Positions 53,043 to 61,709 of a stretch of DNA of 64,000 bases are shown here, piece by piece. The notes beneath the pieces are model-generated. The model was given only the letters and a program-made list of their open reading frames with translations, searched no databases and was not told the DNA's origin. Made by a program: the position numbers and the translations under genes. Positions within the stretch are counted from its first letter, which is position 1, and each line of letters starts with the position of its first letter. Source of the DNA: Cohnella algarum. Its GTDB lineage: Bacteria; Bacillota; Bacilli; Paenibacillales; Paenibacillaceae. The DNA lies in the NCBI RefSeq assembly GCF_016937515.1, contig NZ_JAFHKM010000002.1, forward strand, positions 5,265,001 to 5,329,000. The letters run 5' to 3'.

Positions 53043-53077
53043 AAAAAAACGCGCCGTGCTCCTTCGGAGACGCGCGT
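53043..53077 (-). terminator. Intrinsic terminator after the alpha/beta hydrolase
   Basis: ACGCGC and GCGCGT with an inner CTCC/GGAG stem, followed by TTTTTTT on the minus strand. Confidence 0.75.
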
Positions 53078-53093
53078 CGGGATAAATCCTGCT

Positions 53094-54143
53094 TTATGAA
53101 GCGAGATGATTCCATGTTGCGTTCAGCCACTCGGCGAACCGTTCCTCTTCCTCGAATTGCGGATAATGGGCGGATTTTTCGAATAAAACGAATTGCTTCT
53201 CGGGGGCCTCCAAGCGGTCGAAGTAATGTTTGGCCGCACTTGCGGAAGTCATATAATCGTATTTCCCCATAACGAAATATAAGGGAATATCCAATTGGCG
53301 AACGATTCCGGTAATGTTTTTCCCCGCTTCCTCCTCAAGCAGCCTTTCTTGGGTGACGGCAACGCCGCGCAAATATCGAACGACATCGAGCAAATTATAC
53401 TCGGGATTGAACAGAAAGCCCGTATAGTAGTCCCTGTTGTCGTCGATAAGCCTTGCCGCGCCGCCGTATTTCCGAACCAGATCCCTTGGCGTGTGTTCTT
53501 CTCCGCTCTCGATCGCGCTCCTCAGCCGTTCCAGCCGTTCTGCGTCTTTCGCGTTGCCGGCGAGTTCGGCCTGCCCGATCGTATAATTCAGGCTGTCCAG
53601 CTCGCTCTCCACCGTGTCGGCCACCTGGCCGATCCCGATATAAGCGGCATATTTGTCGGGCGCTTCGGCAGCCGCCTGCAGCGAAATGTACGTTCCGAAG
53701 GAGTGGCCGACCAGCAGCACTTTTTCTTGTCCAAGCTTCTCCCGGACGTAATCGGTCAACGCCAGCAAATCTTCTACGAGCAGTTCCGCCGTCACGTTCG
53801 AATAATCCTCGAAAAAATGGTACGACTTCCCGCTTCCCCGCTGGTCGTAATGAACGATCGTAAAATCGTCTTCAAGCAAATCCTGGTACTTTCTTACATA
53901 AGGAATCTCGGAGCAGCCCGGGCCGCCGTGAACGAAGATGACGACCGGGTTGCTTCTGTCCGTTCCCCGGATCATCACCTCGTGCCCGGCTCCGTTAATC
54001 GGGACTTGGCCTAAGAAATAGATGCTGTCGGCGCCTTTGATCCATGGCGTCCACGTCGGGAACACGAATCCGGCGGCGATAACAAGAAATAGAAGCAGGG
54101 CGGCGATCTTCCATCGTTTCTTCTTTTTGCTGTTCACTCGCAT
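53094..54143 (-). CDS. Alpha/beta hydrolase, proline-iminopeptidase-like, membrane-anchored
   Basis: This 349-residue protein has a Lys-rich N-terminus and a membrane segment (about residues 11-30), then the fold with oxyanion HGGPGCSE, nucleophile elbow GHSFG, an Asp in MGKYD and a C-terminal His in SAHYPQFEEE. It is similar to S33 prolyl aminopeptidases. The anchor suggests activity outside the membrane. It follows the DUF6157 gene by 9 nt. Confidence 0.83.
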   Translation of the reverse strand: MRVNSKKKKRWKIAALLLFLVIAAGFVFPTWTPWIKGADSIYFLGQVPINGAGHEVMIRGTDRSNPVVIFVHGGPGCSEIPYVRKYQDLLEDDFTIVHYDQRGSGKSYHFFEDYSNVTAELLVEDLLALTDYVREKLGQEKVLLVGHSFGTYISLQAAAEAPDKYAAYIGIGQVADTVESELDSLNYTIGQAELAGNAKDAERLERLRSAIESGEEHTPRDLVRKYGGAARLIDDNRDYYTGFLFNPEYNLLDVVRYLRGVAVTQERLLEEEAGKNITGIVRQLDIPLYFVMGKYDYMTSASAAKHYFDRLEAPEKQFVLFEKSAHYPQFEEEERFAEWLNATWNHLAS

Positions 54144-54152
54144 CGTTTTCCC

Positions 54153-54578
54153 TTACTTCCGCTTGTTCCGCATGGCGCGCAGCAGCTTCGGGTTGCCCTC
54201 CTTGCCCTCGTTCTCGAGCCAGTTTTGGTACTCGGGAGATTCCGCCCCGTAAAGGGCGATCCGGCCTTCGGCGTCGTAATGGACGCCCCAGCCGAATTTT
54301 TTGGGCAGCATCGACGCCCGGAGGCACGGATGCGACTTGCCGAACAGCTCGTCCCATATTAGTCTGCGATCCGCCGCCGCTTTGTCTTCCGGAATTCCCT
54401 TGTGACGGACGTGAACCTCGAACAGCAGTTCCTCGTGGGTGAAGCGATAAGGATTTGCCGACAGCAGCTCGTATTGAATGACGTGCGCCGGCTTTGTTTC
54501 CTTCGCGCTTTGCGGGACGATACCGGCTTCAGCCGGGCAATCCTCCGAAATGAGAATCAGCGTGTCCTTGTAACTCAA
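54153..54578 (-). CDS. DUF6157-like conserved hypothetical protein
   Basis: This protein of about 141 residues starts at a TTG (54578) with AGGAGGG 7 nt upstream, giving LSYKDTLILISEDCPAEAG. The core HVIQYELLSANPYRFTHEEL and LFEVHVRHKG matches a Bacillus family of unknown function. An upstream in-frame start at 54656 lies in repeat DNA and is rejected. Confidence 0.72.
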   Translation of the reverse strand: MSYKDTLILISEDCPAEAGIVPQSAKETKPAHVIQYELLSANPYRFTHEELLFEVHVRHKGIPEDKAAADRRLIWDELFGKSHPCLRASMLPKKFGWGVHYDAEGRIALYGAESPEYQNWLENEGKEGNPKLLRAMRNKRK

Positions 54579-54636
54579 CCGATCTCCCTCCTTAGGCGCC
54601 AGTATACCGAATCGCGGCAAAAACACAAGCATCCGC

Positions 54637-55070
54637 GGGCTGAGATGAGTCGCCACGACTCAAATGGATCGTTAGCGCGCATGCGGAGGCCGTGAGAGGA
54701 GTAAATTTCACTCAAATGCGTGCGGCAGTTTGCGCATGGCGGGCTGAGATGAGTCACCACGACTCAAATGGATCGTTAGCGCGCATGCGGAGGCCGTGAG
54801 ATGAGTAAATGCGTGCGGCTGTTTGCGCATGGCGGTTGGAGATGAGTCATCACGACTCAAATGGATCGTTAGCGCGCATGCGGAGGCCGTGAGATGAGTA
54901 AATTTTACCCAACTGCGTGCGGCAGTTTGCGGCTTGGCGGGCTGAGATGAGTCACCACGACTCAAATAGATCGTTAGCGCGCATGCGGAGGCCGTGAGAT
55001 GAGTAAATTTTACTCAAATGCGTGCGGCTGTTTGCGCATGGCGGTTGGAGATGAGTCATCACGACTCAAA
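54637..55070. repeat. Tandem repeat array A, four ~104-bp units plus a partial fifth
   Basis: Units lie at 54637-54740 (104 bp), 54741-54833 (93), 54834-54938 (105), 54939-55042 (104) and 55043-55070 (partial). Each has TGAGTC and GACTCA around a 5-nt loop, the core GCGCGCATGCGGAGGCCGTG and, in most, a GAGTAAATTTTACTC-like dyad. Unit 2 lacks 11 bp of the second dyad. Units beginning GGGCTGAG and GGTTGGAG partly alternate. No convincing coding function. Confidence 0.85.
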
Positions 55071-55193
55071 CGAATTACGGGGGGGGCCGAGCCAATTTCT
55101 GGATGGATGGGGGAAATATCGCTGGGAACTATATTCCTGCTGTCCGAACAGTGCGATTGTACCCACATGCTTGCTCGTACATGTTCACAGATT

Positions 55194-55228
55194 TAAAAAA
55201 TAACGGCCGGTTGGATCCGACCGTTATT
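55194..55228 (-). terminator. Intrinsic terminator between the two repeat arrays
   Basis: A 12-bp stem with one mismatch (AATAACGGCCGG and its partner) is followed on the minus strand by a run of six T. The gap 55071-55193 has no other feature. Confidence 0.7.
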
Positions 55229-55271
55229 CGATAAGGCGCCGGTAGCGCGCAGACAAATGGTTCGTTGATTA

Positions 55272-55444
55272 GCCGACCACGCGTTGCGATTCGCCGCTGT
55301 TCGCCTTGGCTACATTGCCGACCCGCGCGTTGCGATTCGCCGCTGTTCGCCTTGGCTACATTGCCGACCACGCGTTGCGCTCCGACGCTGTTCGCCTCCG
55401 GCTACATTGCCGACCACGCGTTGCGATTCGCCGCTGTTCGCCTT
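55272..55444. repeat. Tandem repeat array B, about four ~45-bp units
   Basis: Units lie at 55272-55316, 55317-55362, 55363-55408 and 55409-55444 (partial). Each carries the core GCCGACCACGCGTTGCGATT, CGCCGCTGTTCGCC and GGCTACATT. It lies 90 bp after the stop of the isomerase gene. Confidence 0.85.
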
Positions 55445-55533
55445 AACTGCAAAGCCGGCTCGTTCGTTGCGGTCGGCTGCTTCCCCGCCGCATTTCCGCC
55501 ACGTCGCTTCCCCGGCCGCTCTCAGCCGTCCCG

Positions 55534-56406
55534 TTACGAACGGAACTTCCGCAAAAATTGAACCGCTTGGGCGATGTCCGCCTCCGGTTTCGCTCCGACT
55601 TCCCGCTCGATCGTCAAATAGCCGCCGTAGCCGATATCCTGAAGCGCCCGGATATAGTTCGGCCAATCCACGCCGCCCTCGCCCAGCGGCACTTCGCGGA
55701 ACGCCGAACCGGATTCGGCCTCCTCGGCGATTTTATCGTGGTCGAGCTTTTCGTAGCCGAGCGCGCCGTACACTTCGCGGGGATCGATCGGACGGAAGCG
55801 GACGCCGTCCTTGGCATGGGTATGCACGATGTAATCCTTCAACGTGTAAACGCCCTGCACCGGATCGTCCCCCGTCACCATCACCATGTTGGCCGGATCG
55901 AAATTGACCGACACGCCTTTGGAGCCGAGTTTATCCAGGAAGCTTTTCAGATGGGCCGACGTTTCCGGCCCCGTTTCGATCGCGAAATAGGCGTTCATGC
56001 TCGTCGCGTATTCACTCAACTCGCGGCAGGCGGTCAGCATCGAATGGTACACTTCGCCGTTTTCGTCTTCCGGCACGATGCCGATATGCGTCGTGACCAC
56101 GTTCGTTCCCAGCTCGACCGCCAGGTCCAAAATCCGTTTCGACTTCTCGACTTTCGCCGGATTTTCCCGCTTGTCCTGGAACCCGTGCCCGGCCAGATCG
56201 CCGACGAGCGCGGAAATGTCGAGCCCGAGCGATTCGATGTACGCCTTCCATTCCTTGCGCGCGGCCGGGCTTAAGTTATCGGGATCCATCTCGCCCGACA
56301 CGGCGTAAATTTGCACGCCTTCCGCCCCGACCTGCTTCGCTTTGACGAGCCCTTCGCGCACGCCGACGCGGAAGCTGTCGACGATGACGCCGATTTTGTT
56401 GTTCAT
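55534..56406 (-). CDS. Sugar phosphate isomerase/epimerase-like TIM-barrel protein (second copy)
   Basis: This protein of about 290 residues is in the xylose-isomerase-like TIM-barrel family: GVIVDSFRVGVREGLVKAKQ, TTHIGIVPEDE, VNFDPANMVM and VHTHAKDGVRF with metal-binding acids and His. GGAGGAGGC precedes the ATG at 56406. The stop of the preceding gene overlaps it. It is third in an operon with an oxidoreductase and a related isomerase, so the three probably modify one sugar or polyol. Confidence 0.82.
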   Translation of the reverse strand: MNNKIGVIVDSFRVGVREGLVKAKQVGAEGVQIYAVSGEMDPDNLSPAARKEWKAYIESLGLDISALVGDLAGHGFQDKRENPAKVEKSKRILDLAVELGTNVVTTHIGIVPEDENGEVYHSMLTACRELSEYATSMNAYFAIETGPETSAHLKSFLDKLGSKGVSVNFDPANMVMVTGDDPVQGVYTLKDYIVHTHAKDGVRFRPIDPREVYGALGYEKLDHDKIAEEAESGSAFREVPLGEGGVDWPNYIRALQDIGYGGYLTIEREVGAKPEADIAQAVQFLRKFRS

Positions 56407-57278
56407 TTGGACGCCTCCTCCGTTTCGCTCCACATTTTCTTCAAGTTGGCAAGCCCGATGCGGGAACCGAGCTTGCAGTCCTCCATCCCTTCGAACTCCA
56501 GCGACAAATAGCCGTCATAACCGGATTCGCGAATGATCGACAACACGTCCGGCAGGTCGATGTCGCCGTTGCCCGCGATCGCGCCGCGCAAATAATGCCC
56601 GTGGGCCGTCTTGAACCAGCCCTCGCCGGGATTGCCCCGCGTTTTCGGCCGCCAGTAAAAATCTTTGATGTGCACCATCGAGGCGTAGCCGATGTTTTTT
56701 CGGACGGCGACGGACGGCTGCTCGTCCGCGCACATGAAGTTTCCGACATCGAGCGTCGTTTTGAAATTCGGACGGTCGACCGCGTGGATGAGCGCCTGCA
56801 CCCGGTCGCTCGCTTGCGTGAAATAGCCGTGGTTTTCGACGCTCGTCGTGATGCCGAAGCCTGCGGCATATTCCGCGATCCGGCGGCAGGCTTCCGCAAC
56901 CCGCGGCAGCTCGCCCAAAAAATTGCGGATCGACAAATCGTCGGACGAAGCCGCGTCGTGCCGCATCAGCTTCACGCCGAGACGGCGCGCGATGTCGACT
57001 TCTTTTTTCACCCGGTCGATTTCCGCCTCGAACGCATCGTCCGACAAGCCGCAGAAGTTGGCGCCGATCGCGTAATTGGACAGCTCGATGCCGCTTGCTG
57101 CCGCCTGGCTCCGAATCGCCTCGATCAGCTCCGGGTTGTCCGTCAGCGAAAAGCCGACCGGCACGATTTCCGCATGCTCCCCGCCGATTTCCGCGATGTA
57201 GGCGATCGCTTCGGGAACGGTCAGCTCGCCCGCGCGAATCGCGCCGAACAGACTGTACGTGCTTACGCCGATTTTCAT
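56403..57278 (-). CDS. Sugar phosphate isomerase/epimerase-like TIM-barrel protein (first copy)
   Basis: This protein of about 291 residues is in the same family (MKIGVSTYSLFGAIRAGEL, SVENHGYFTQ, TTLDVGNFMCADE, MVHIKDFYW, LSLEFEGMED). GAGGAG precedes the ATG at 57278. The stop of the oxidoreductase gene overlaps this start as ATGA. Together with the next gene it suggests two successive isomerisation steps or a heteromer. Confidence 0.82.
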   Translation of the reverse strand: MKIGVSTYSLFGAIRAGELTVPEAIAYIAEIGGEHAEIVPVGFSLTDNPELIEAIRSQAAASGIELSNYAIGANFCGLSDDAFEAEIDRVKKEVDIARRLGVKLMRHDAASSDDLSIRNFLGELPRVAEACRRIAEYAAGFGITTSVENHGYFTQASDRVQALIHAVDRPNFKTTLDVGNFMCADEQPSVAVRKNIGYASMVHIKDFYWRPKTRGNPGEGWFKTAHGHYLRGAIAGNGDIDLPDVLSIIRESGYDGYLSLEFEGMEDCKLGSRIGLANLKKMWSETEEASK

Positions 57279-58333
57279 AGCCGGATCTCCTCTTTGCGCT
57301 CGGACGATTCGTACACCGCGTTCAATATTTTCATCATTTCGACGCCGTCCTCGATCGGGCTGATCGGCTGGCGTCCCTCTCTCACGCATTCGACGAAATG
57401 GTCGATCTCGCTTTGGAACGCGCCTGCGAAGTCGAAGCTTTTGTGGTCGGTTTGCGGTACAATGTTCAAAATCGTATCGTTCTTTTCCGTCACCATGACG
57501 ATTTCCGGATCGATTTCGAAGCCGCCTTTATCGCCGTAGAGCTTGACGGAGGCTTCGTTCGATTTGGCGTGAAGCGCGAAGCTGACGTCCACCTGGAGGC
57601 TTGCGCCGTTTTCGAACCGGATCAGCGCGCTGGCCAGATCCTCGACCGTGTTGAAGGCCGGATCCCAATCCGCGGCCTTGTAATGCGACAGGCTGGTGAC
57701 GTTCGCGCGGTTGCCGAGCTTGTGGTACGTGTTGCCGCTGACGGTAATCGGCTTCGGCTTGCCCATCATGTACCAGCACAGGTCGATCATGTGCACGCCG
57801 ATGTCGATGAGCGGCCCCCCGCCCGAACGCGAGCGGTCCGCGAACCAGCCGCCCGGGTTGCCGTGCCGGCGCAGCGCGGAAGCTTTGGCGTAATAAATTT
57901 CGCCGAACTCTCCCTGCTCGACGAATTTGCGCAGCATTTGCGCGTTCGGGTCGTAACGGCGAACGTAGCCGACCATCAGCAGCTTGCCCGTCTCCCGGAC
58001 CGCCTCCTGGATGCGCAGCGCTTCCTCTACCGTCGTCGACACGGGCTTTTCGACCAATACGTGCTTGCCCGCCCGCAGCGCCGCGATCGCGATCTCGGCG
58101 TGCGTATTGTTCCAGGTGCAAATGCTGACCGCGTCGATATCGGGATCGGCAAGCAGCTCCTTATAATCGCTGTAGCTTTTGGCGGCTCCGAATTGCTCCG
58201 CTTTTTTCTTGGCGCGTTCGGCGTTCAGGTCGCATACCGCGATAAGCTCCGCGCCCGGGTTGCGCGTGTAGGATTGCAGGTGCGAATCGGAAATCGAGCC
58301 CGTTCCGATGACCGCGACTTTGACCGTTTTCAT
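57275..58333 (-). CDS. Gfo/Idh/MocA-family NAD-dependent oxidoreductase
   Basis: This 352-residue protein has the N-terminal Rossmann VAVIGTGSISDSHLQSYTRN, the EKPVSTTVEEA motif with the conserved Lys and the HMIDLCWYMMG segment. It oxidises a sugar or polyol. It is the first gene of the operon and divergent from an AraC regulator. Confidence 0.88.
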   Translation of the reverse strand: MKTVKVAVIGTGSISDSHLQSYTRNPGAELIAVCDLNAERAKKKAEQFGAAKSYSDYKELLADPDIDAVSICTWNNTHAEIAIAALRAGKHVLVEKPVSTTVEEALRIQEAVRETGKLLMVGYVRRYDPNAQMLRKFVEQGEFGEIYYAKASALRRHGNPGGWFADRSRSGGGPLIDIGVHMIDLCWYMMGKPKPITVSGNTYHKLGNRANVTSLSHYKAADWDPAFNTVEDLASALIRFENGASLQVDVSFALHAKSNEASVKLYGDKGGFEIDPEIVMVTEKNDTILNIVPQTDHKSFDFAGAFQSEIDHFVECVREGRQPISPIEDGVEMMKILNAVYESSERKEEIRL

Positions 58334-58462
58334 AGCTTCCCATTCTCCTCTGCTGGGTATTGGCCAACTGATTTGATATTATGAGATGAGAGAGCCGGTC
58401 AGCCATGAACCGGATTGCGCTTTATTTGGACGATTGTGCGATTTGCGAGCGAGGTGACCGTC

Positions 58463-59374
58463 ATGAGAAGACCCGCGGCGCTGCTGGAGCCGATGGATAT
58501 GCCCGACCCCCATTTTCCGATCAAGGTCCACTTTTCGGCTTCGTTTCGGACCGGTCAGCTGTTGTTTCCGAACCATTGGCACAAGCATATCGAAATTTTG
58601 TACTGCGTTGCCGGCAAAGCGCACATCGAATGCAATTCCGTGCCGCTCGCGATGGAGGCCGGCGACGTGATCGTCATCAACAGCAACGATTTGCACAGCG
58701 GAACGTGCCTGTCCGACGATTTGGCCTATTACGCGCTGATCGCGGACCCGATTTTGCTGCAAAGCCCGACGCCGGACGCGGCCGAGTCCAAATATATCTC
58801 TTCCGTCGCCGACAATCGCCTGCTGTTTCGGCACAACAGCTCATGCAGCGAGGAAATCGGCGGCCTGATCGTCGCGATCGTGGGCGAACTGCGCGGGCGC
58901 GAGATGGGCTTCGAGCTTTCGGTCAAGTCGCATCTGTACCGGATTTTGACGCTGCTGATCCGCCGCGACGTGGCGCAGGTGCTGACGGAAAACGAAGACC
59001 GTCTCCGGACCAAAAATCTCGAACGCCTCGCCCCGGTGCTGGCCTATATGGAGACGCATTATGCCGACCCGCTCCACGTCCATATGCTGGCCGGCATGGC
59101 GGGACTTAGCCGGTACCACTTCGGGCGGCTGTTCAAGGCGGTTACCGGCCGGACGATTACCGAATACATTGCCTGGATTCGCCTCAGCAACGCGGAGCAG
59201 CTCCTTCGCAATACGACGCAGACGATTTCGGAAATCGCGGAAATGACCGGTTTTCACGACATCTATTACTTCAGCCGCATGTTCAAAAAAATGAACGGCC
59301 TGCCGCCGACCGAATGGCGCAAGATGGCCGCGGAAACGGATTTGGGACAGGTTACAGCACCGCCACCGCCCTGA
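58463..59374 (+). CDS. AraC-family regulator with cupin sensor domain
   Basis: This protein of about 303 residues has an N-terminal cupin (FPNHWHKHIEILYCVAGKAH) and a C-terminal AraC domain (LAGMAGLSRYHFGRLFKAV and ISEIAEMTGFHDIYYFSRMF). GAGGTGA precedes the ATG at 58463. It probably activates the divergent sugar operon. Confidence 0.85.
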   Translation: MRRPAALLEPMDMPDPHFPIKVHFSASFRTGQLLFPNHWHKHIEILYCVAGKAHIECNSVPLAMEAGDVIVINSNDLHSGTCLSDDLAYYALIADPILLQSPTPDAAESKYISSVADNRLLFRHNSSCSEEIGGLIVAIVGELRGREMGFELSVKSHLYRILTLLIRRDVAQVLTENEDRLRTKNLERLAPVLAYMETHYADPLHVHMLAGMAGLSRYHFGRLFKAVTGRTITEYIAWIRLSNAEQLLRNTTQTISEIAEMTGFHDIYYFSRMFKKMNGLPPTEWRKMAAETDLGQVTAPPPP

Positions 59375-59867
59375 CCGGAGAGCCGTCCCCGTTCTCGATC
59401 GCGAGCGGAAAGCCGTAAAACATGAAATCCGTCTCCTCCGGAAGCCGCTCCAAATTCGCAAGCGACGTGTACGTGACGATGCCGGCGCCGAGCAGTGCCC
59501 GCTCCAGCTCCTCGGTCAGCTCCCCGCCGACGAACGGCGGGCGAAGCCGCGCCAGCCCTTCGAAAAGCCCGACCCCGATCTCTTCCTTGAAAAAAAGCCC
59601 CCCATCCCGCGGCCAGGCTCCGTCCGGACGCACGACTTGCGCCTTGCCGAAAAACCGTTCGAGCGGCATGCGGTCGATCGGCGTGCCTCCCGCGTGCATA
59701 TGGGAAAATGCGTCGACATGCGTGCCCGTATGCGTGCCGAGCGTCATTTGCCTCAGTTCCCAGCCGTGGCTCTCCCTCGTTCGGACGATTCGCACCTCCA
59801 CCTCCGGATCGCCGGGATACACCGGCATGCCCGACCGGATCGGAATCGATAAATCGATAACGGCCAT
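59352..59867 (-). CDS. Cyclase-family (kynurenine-formamidase-like) metal hydrolase
   Basis: This protein of about 171 residues has the metal motif HTGTHVDAFSH and DLSIPIRSGMPVYPGDP. AAGGAG precedes the ATG at 59867. Its 3' end overlaps the convergent AraC gene by 23 bp. The family includes kynurenine formamidase KynB and other amide hydrolases; no tryptophan genes are near. Confidence 0.8.
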   Translation of the reverse strand: MAVIDLSIPIRSGMPVYPGDPEVEVRIVRTRESHGWELRQMTLGTHTGTHVDAFSHMHAGGTPIDRMPLERFFGKAQVVRPDGAWPRDGGLFFKEEIGVGLFEGLARLRPPFVGGELTEELERALLGAGIVTYTSLANLERLPEETDFMFYGFPLAIENGDGSPVRAVAVL

Positions 59868-59959
59868 CGTTCTCGTCTCCTTCTCAAGCTGCGTGAACTT
59901 CATTAAGCTTCATTTTACAATCGCCGCCCGGCCGTTGCAGCCGTTTTCCCGCAATTTCG

Positions 59960-59989
59960 TTGAGTTTTCGCCCTTTGCCGATCTATAAT
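59960..59989 (+). promoter_or_regulatory. Promoter of the ABC-F gene
   Basis: TTGAGT (59960-59965), an 18-nt spacer and TATAAT (59984-59989). The leader is short, about 45 nt, with no attenuator hairpin. Confidence 0.5.
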
Positions 59990-60041
59990 GTTAAAAGCTG
60001 CGCGTATGAATCTCATATTCTCGAAAAAGGTGTGCAAGTAG

Positions 60042-61598
60042 ATGAGCATTTTAACGGTCAAAAATTTGTCCCACGGCTTCGGCGACCGCGCGATCTTCAA
60101 CGACGTCTCGTTCCGCCTGCTGAAGGGCGAGCACGTCGGGCTGATCGGCGCCAACGGCGAAGGCAAATCGACGTTCATGAACACGGTCATGGGCAAGCTC
60201 GAACCCGACGCCGGCAAAATCGAATGGGCGAAAAACGTCCGGGTCGGCTACCTCGACCAGCATTCCGTGCTGCAAAAAGGGATGACGATCCGCGACGTTC
60301 TGAAAAGCGCCTTCCGGTATTTGACGGACCTGGAAGCGCAGATGAACGAAATGTACGAGAAAATGGGCGCCGCCTCCCCCGAGGAGCTGGAGGCGCTGCT
60401 GGAAGAGGTCGGGACGATCCAGGATCTGCTGACGAACAACGACTTCTACATGATCGACGCGAAGGTCGAGGAAGTGGCGAAGGGCCTGGGCCTGAACGAT
60501 ATCGGGCTCGACCGGGACGTGCACGACCTCAGCGGCGGCCAGCGGACGAAGGTGCTGCTCGCGAAGCTGTTGCTGGAAAAGCCCGACATCCTGCTGCTCG
60601 ACGAACCGACCAACTACCTGGACGAAGCGCACATCGAATGGCTGAAGCGGTATTTGCAGGCTTACGAAAACGCGTTTATCCTCATTTCGCACGACATTCC
60701 TTTTTTGAACAGCGTCGTCAACCTGATTTATCATATGGAAAATCAGGAGCTGAACCGGTACGTCGGCGACTACGACACGTTCCTGCAGCAGCACGAGGCC
60801 AAAAAGCAGCAGCTGGAATCGGCCTACAAGCGCCAGCAGCAGGAAATCGCCGATTTGAAGGATTTCGTCGCGCGCAACAAGGCTCGCGTCTCGACGCGCA
60901 ACATGGCGATGTCCCGGCAGAAGAAGCTGGACAGCATGGAGATCATCGAGCTCGCCAAGGAAAAGCCGAAGCCCCAGTTTCAGTTCAAGGAGGGCCGGAC
61001 GTCCGGGCGGTTTATTTTCGAGGCGAAAAGCCTTGTCATCGGCTATGACGAGCCGCTGTGCCGTCCGATCGACCTCGCCATGGAGCGCGGCCAGAAAATC
61101 GCCGTCGTCGGCGCGAACGGCATCGGCAAAACGACGCTGCTGCGCAGCCTGCTCGGAGAAATTCCGGCTTTGTCCGGCTCCGTCGAGCGCGGCGACAACT
61201 TGCTCGTCGGCTATTTCGAGCAGGAGATGAAGAGCGGAACCGACATGACGTGCATCGAGGCGGTGTGGGACGAATTCCCGGCGATGTCGCAATTCGAGGT
61301 GCGCGCCGCTCTCGCCAAGTGCGGGCTGACGACGAAGCATATCGAAAGCAAGATTTCCGTTCTCAGCGGCGGCGAAAAAGCGAAGGTCCGGCTGTGCAAG
61401 CTCATCAACCGGGAGACGAACGTGCTCGTCCTCGACGAACCGACCAACCATCTCGACGTCGACGCGAAGGAAGAGCTGAAGCGCGCCCTGCGCGCTTATA
61501 AAGGAAGCGTTCTGCTCATCAGCCACGAGCCGGAATTTTACCGGGATGTCGCGACCGACGTCTGGAACTGCGAGTCGTGGACGACGAAGGTGTTCTGA
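60042..61598 (+). CDS. ABC-F family ATPase (YkpA/YbiT type)
   Basis: This 518-residue protein has two ATPase domains: Walker A GANGEGKST and GANGIGKTT, signatures LSGGQRTKV and LSGGEKAKV, and Walker B LLDEPTNYLD and VLDEPTNHLD. It has no membrane domain. The interdomain arm (about residues 235-305) is Glu/Lys/Gln-rich. ABC-F proteins act on the ribosome; the type resembles housekeeping YkpA/YbiT rather than a resistance factor. An adjacent translation role is inferred only from the family. Confidence 0.88.
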   Translation: MSILTVKNLSHGFGDRAIFNDVSFRLLKGEHVGLIGANGEGKSTFMNTVMGKLEPDAGKIEWAKNVRVGYLDQHSVLQKGMTIRDVLKSAFRYLTDLEAQMNEMYEKMGAASPEELEALLEEVGTIQDLLTNNDFYMIDAKVEEVAKGLGLNDIGLDRDVHDLSGGQRTKVLLAKLLLEKPDILLLDEPTNYLDEAHIEWLKRYLQAYENAFILISHDIPFLNSVVNLIYHMENQELNRYVGDYDTFLQQHEAKKQQLESAYKRQQQEIADLKDFVARNKARVSTRNMAMSRQKKLDSMEIIELAKEKPKPQFQFKEGRTSGRFIFEAKSLVIGYDEPLCRPIDLAMERGQKIAVVGANGIGKTTLLRSLLGEIPALSGSVERGDNLLVGYFEQEMKSGTDMTCIEAVWDEFPAMSQFEVRAALAKCGLTTKHIESKISVLSGGEKAKVRLCKLINRETNVLVLDEPTNHLDVDAKEELKRALRAYKGSVLLISHEPEFYRDVATDVWNCESWTTKVF

Positions 61599-61607
61599 AG
61601 CGCGGAA

Positions 61608-61639
61608 AAAGCCCCGGCAGCATGAACCGCCGGGACTTT
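61608..61639. terminator. Bidirectional intrinsic terminator
   Basis: AAAG, CCCGGC and GCCGGG, CTTT form a stem with A and T tracts on both sides, between the ABC-F gene and convergent metQ. Confidence 0.7.
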
Positions 61640-61709
61640 GATTTAAATTGCGCGGCACGTAAATGTCGGCGCGGCAATCGAACGGATTTCGAGCCGATCG
61701 CGCGCCCGC

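Noticed and set aside
54708..54965. 85-codon minus-strand ORF inside array A
   Set aside because: Its translation just mirrors the DNA repeat and has no ribosome binding site or conserved pattern.
54637..55444. Possible CRISPR arrays
   Set aside because: Units are 93-105 bp and about 45 bp without unique spacers, and no cas genes are near; these are simple tandem repeats.
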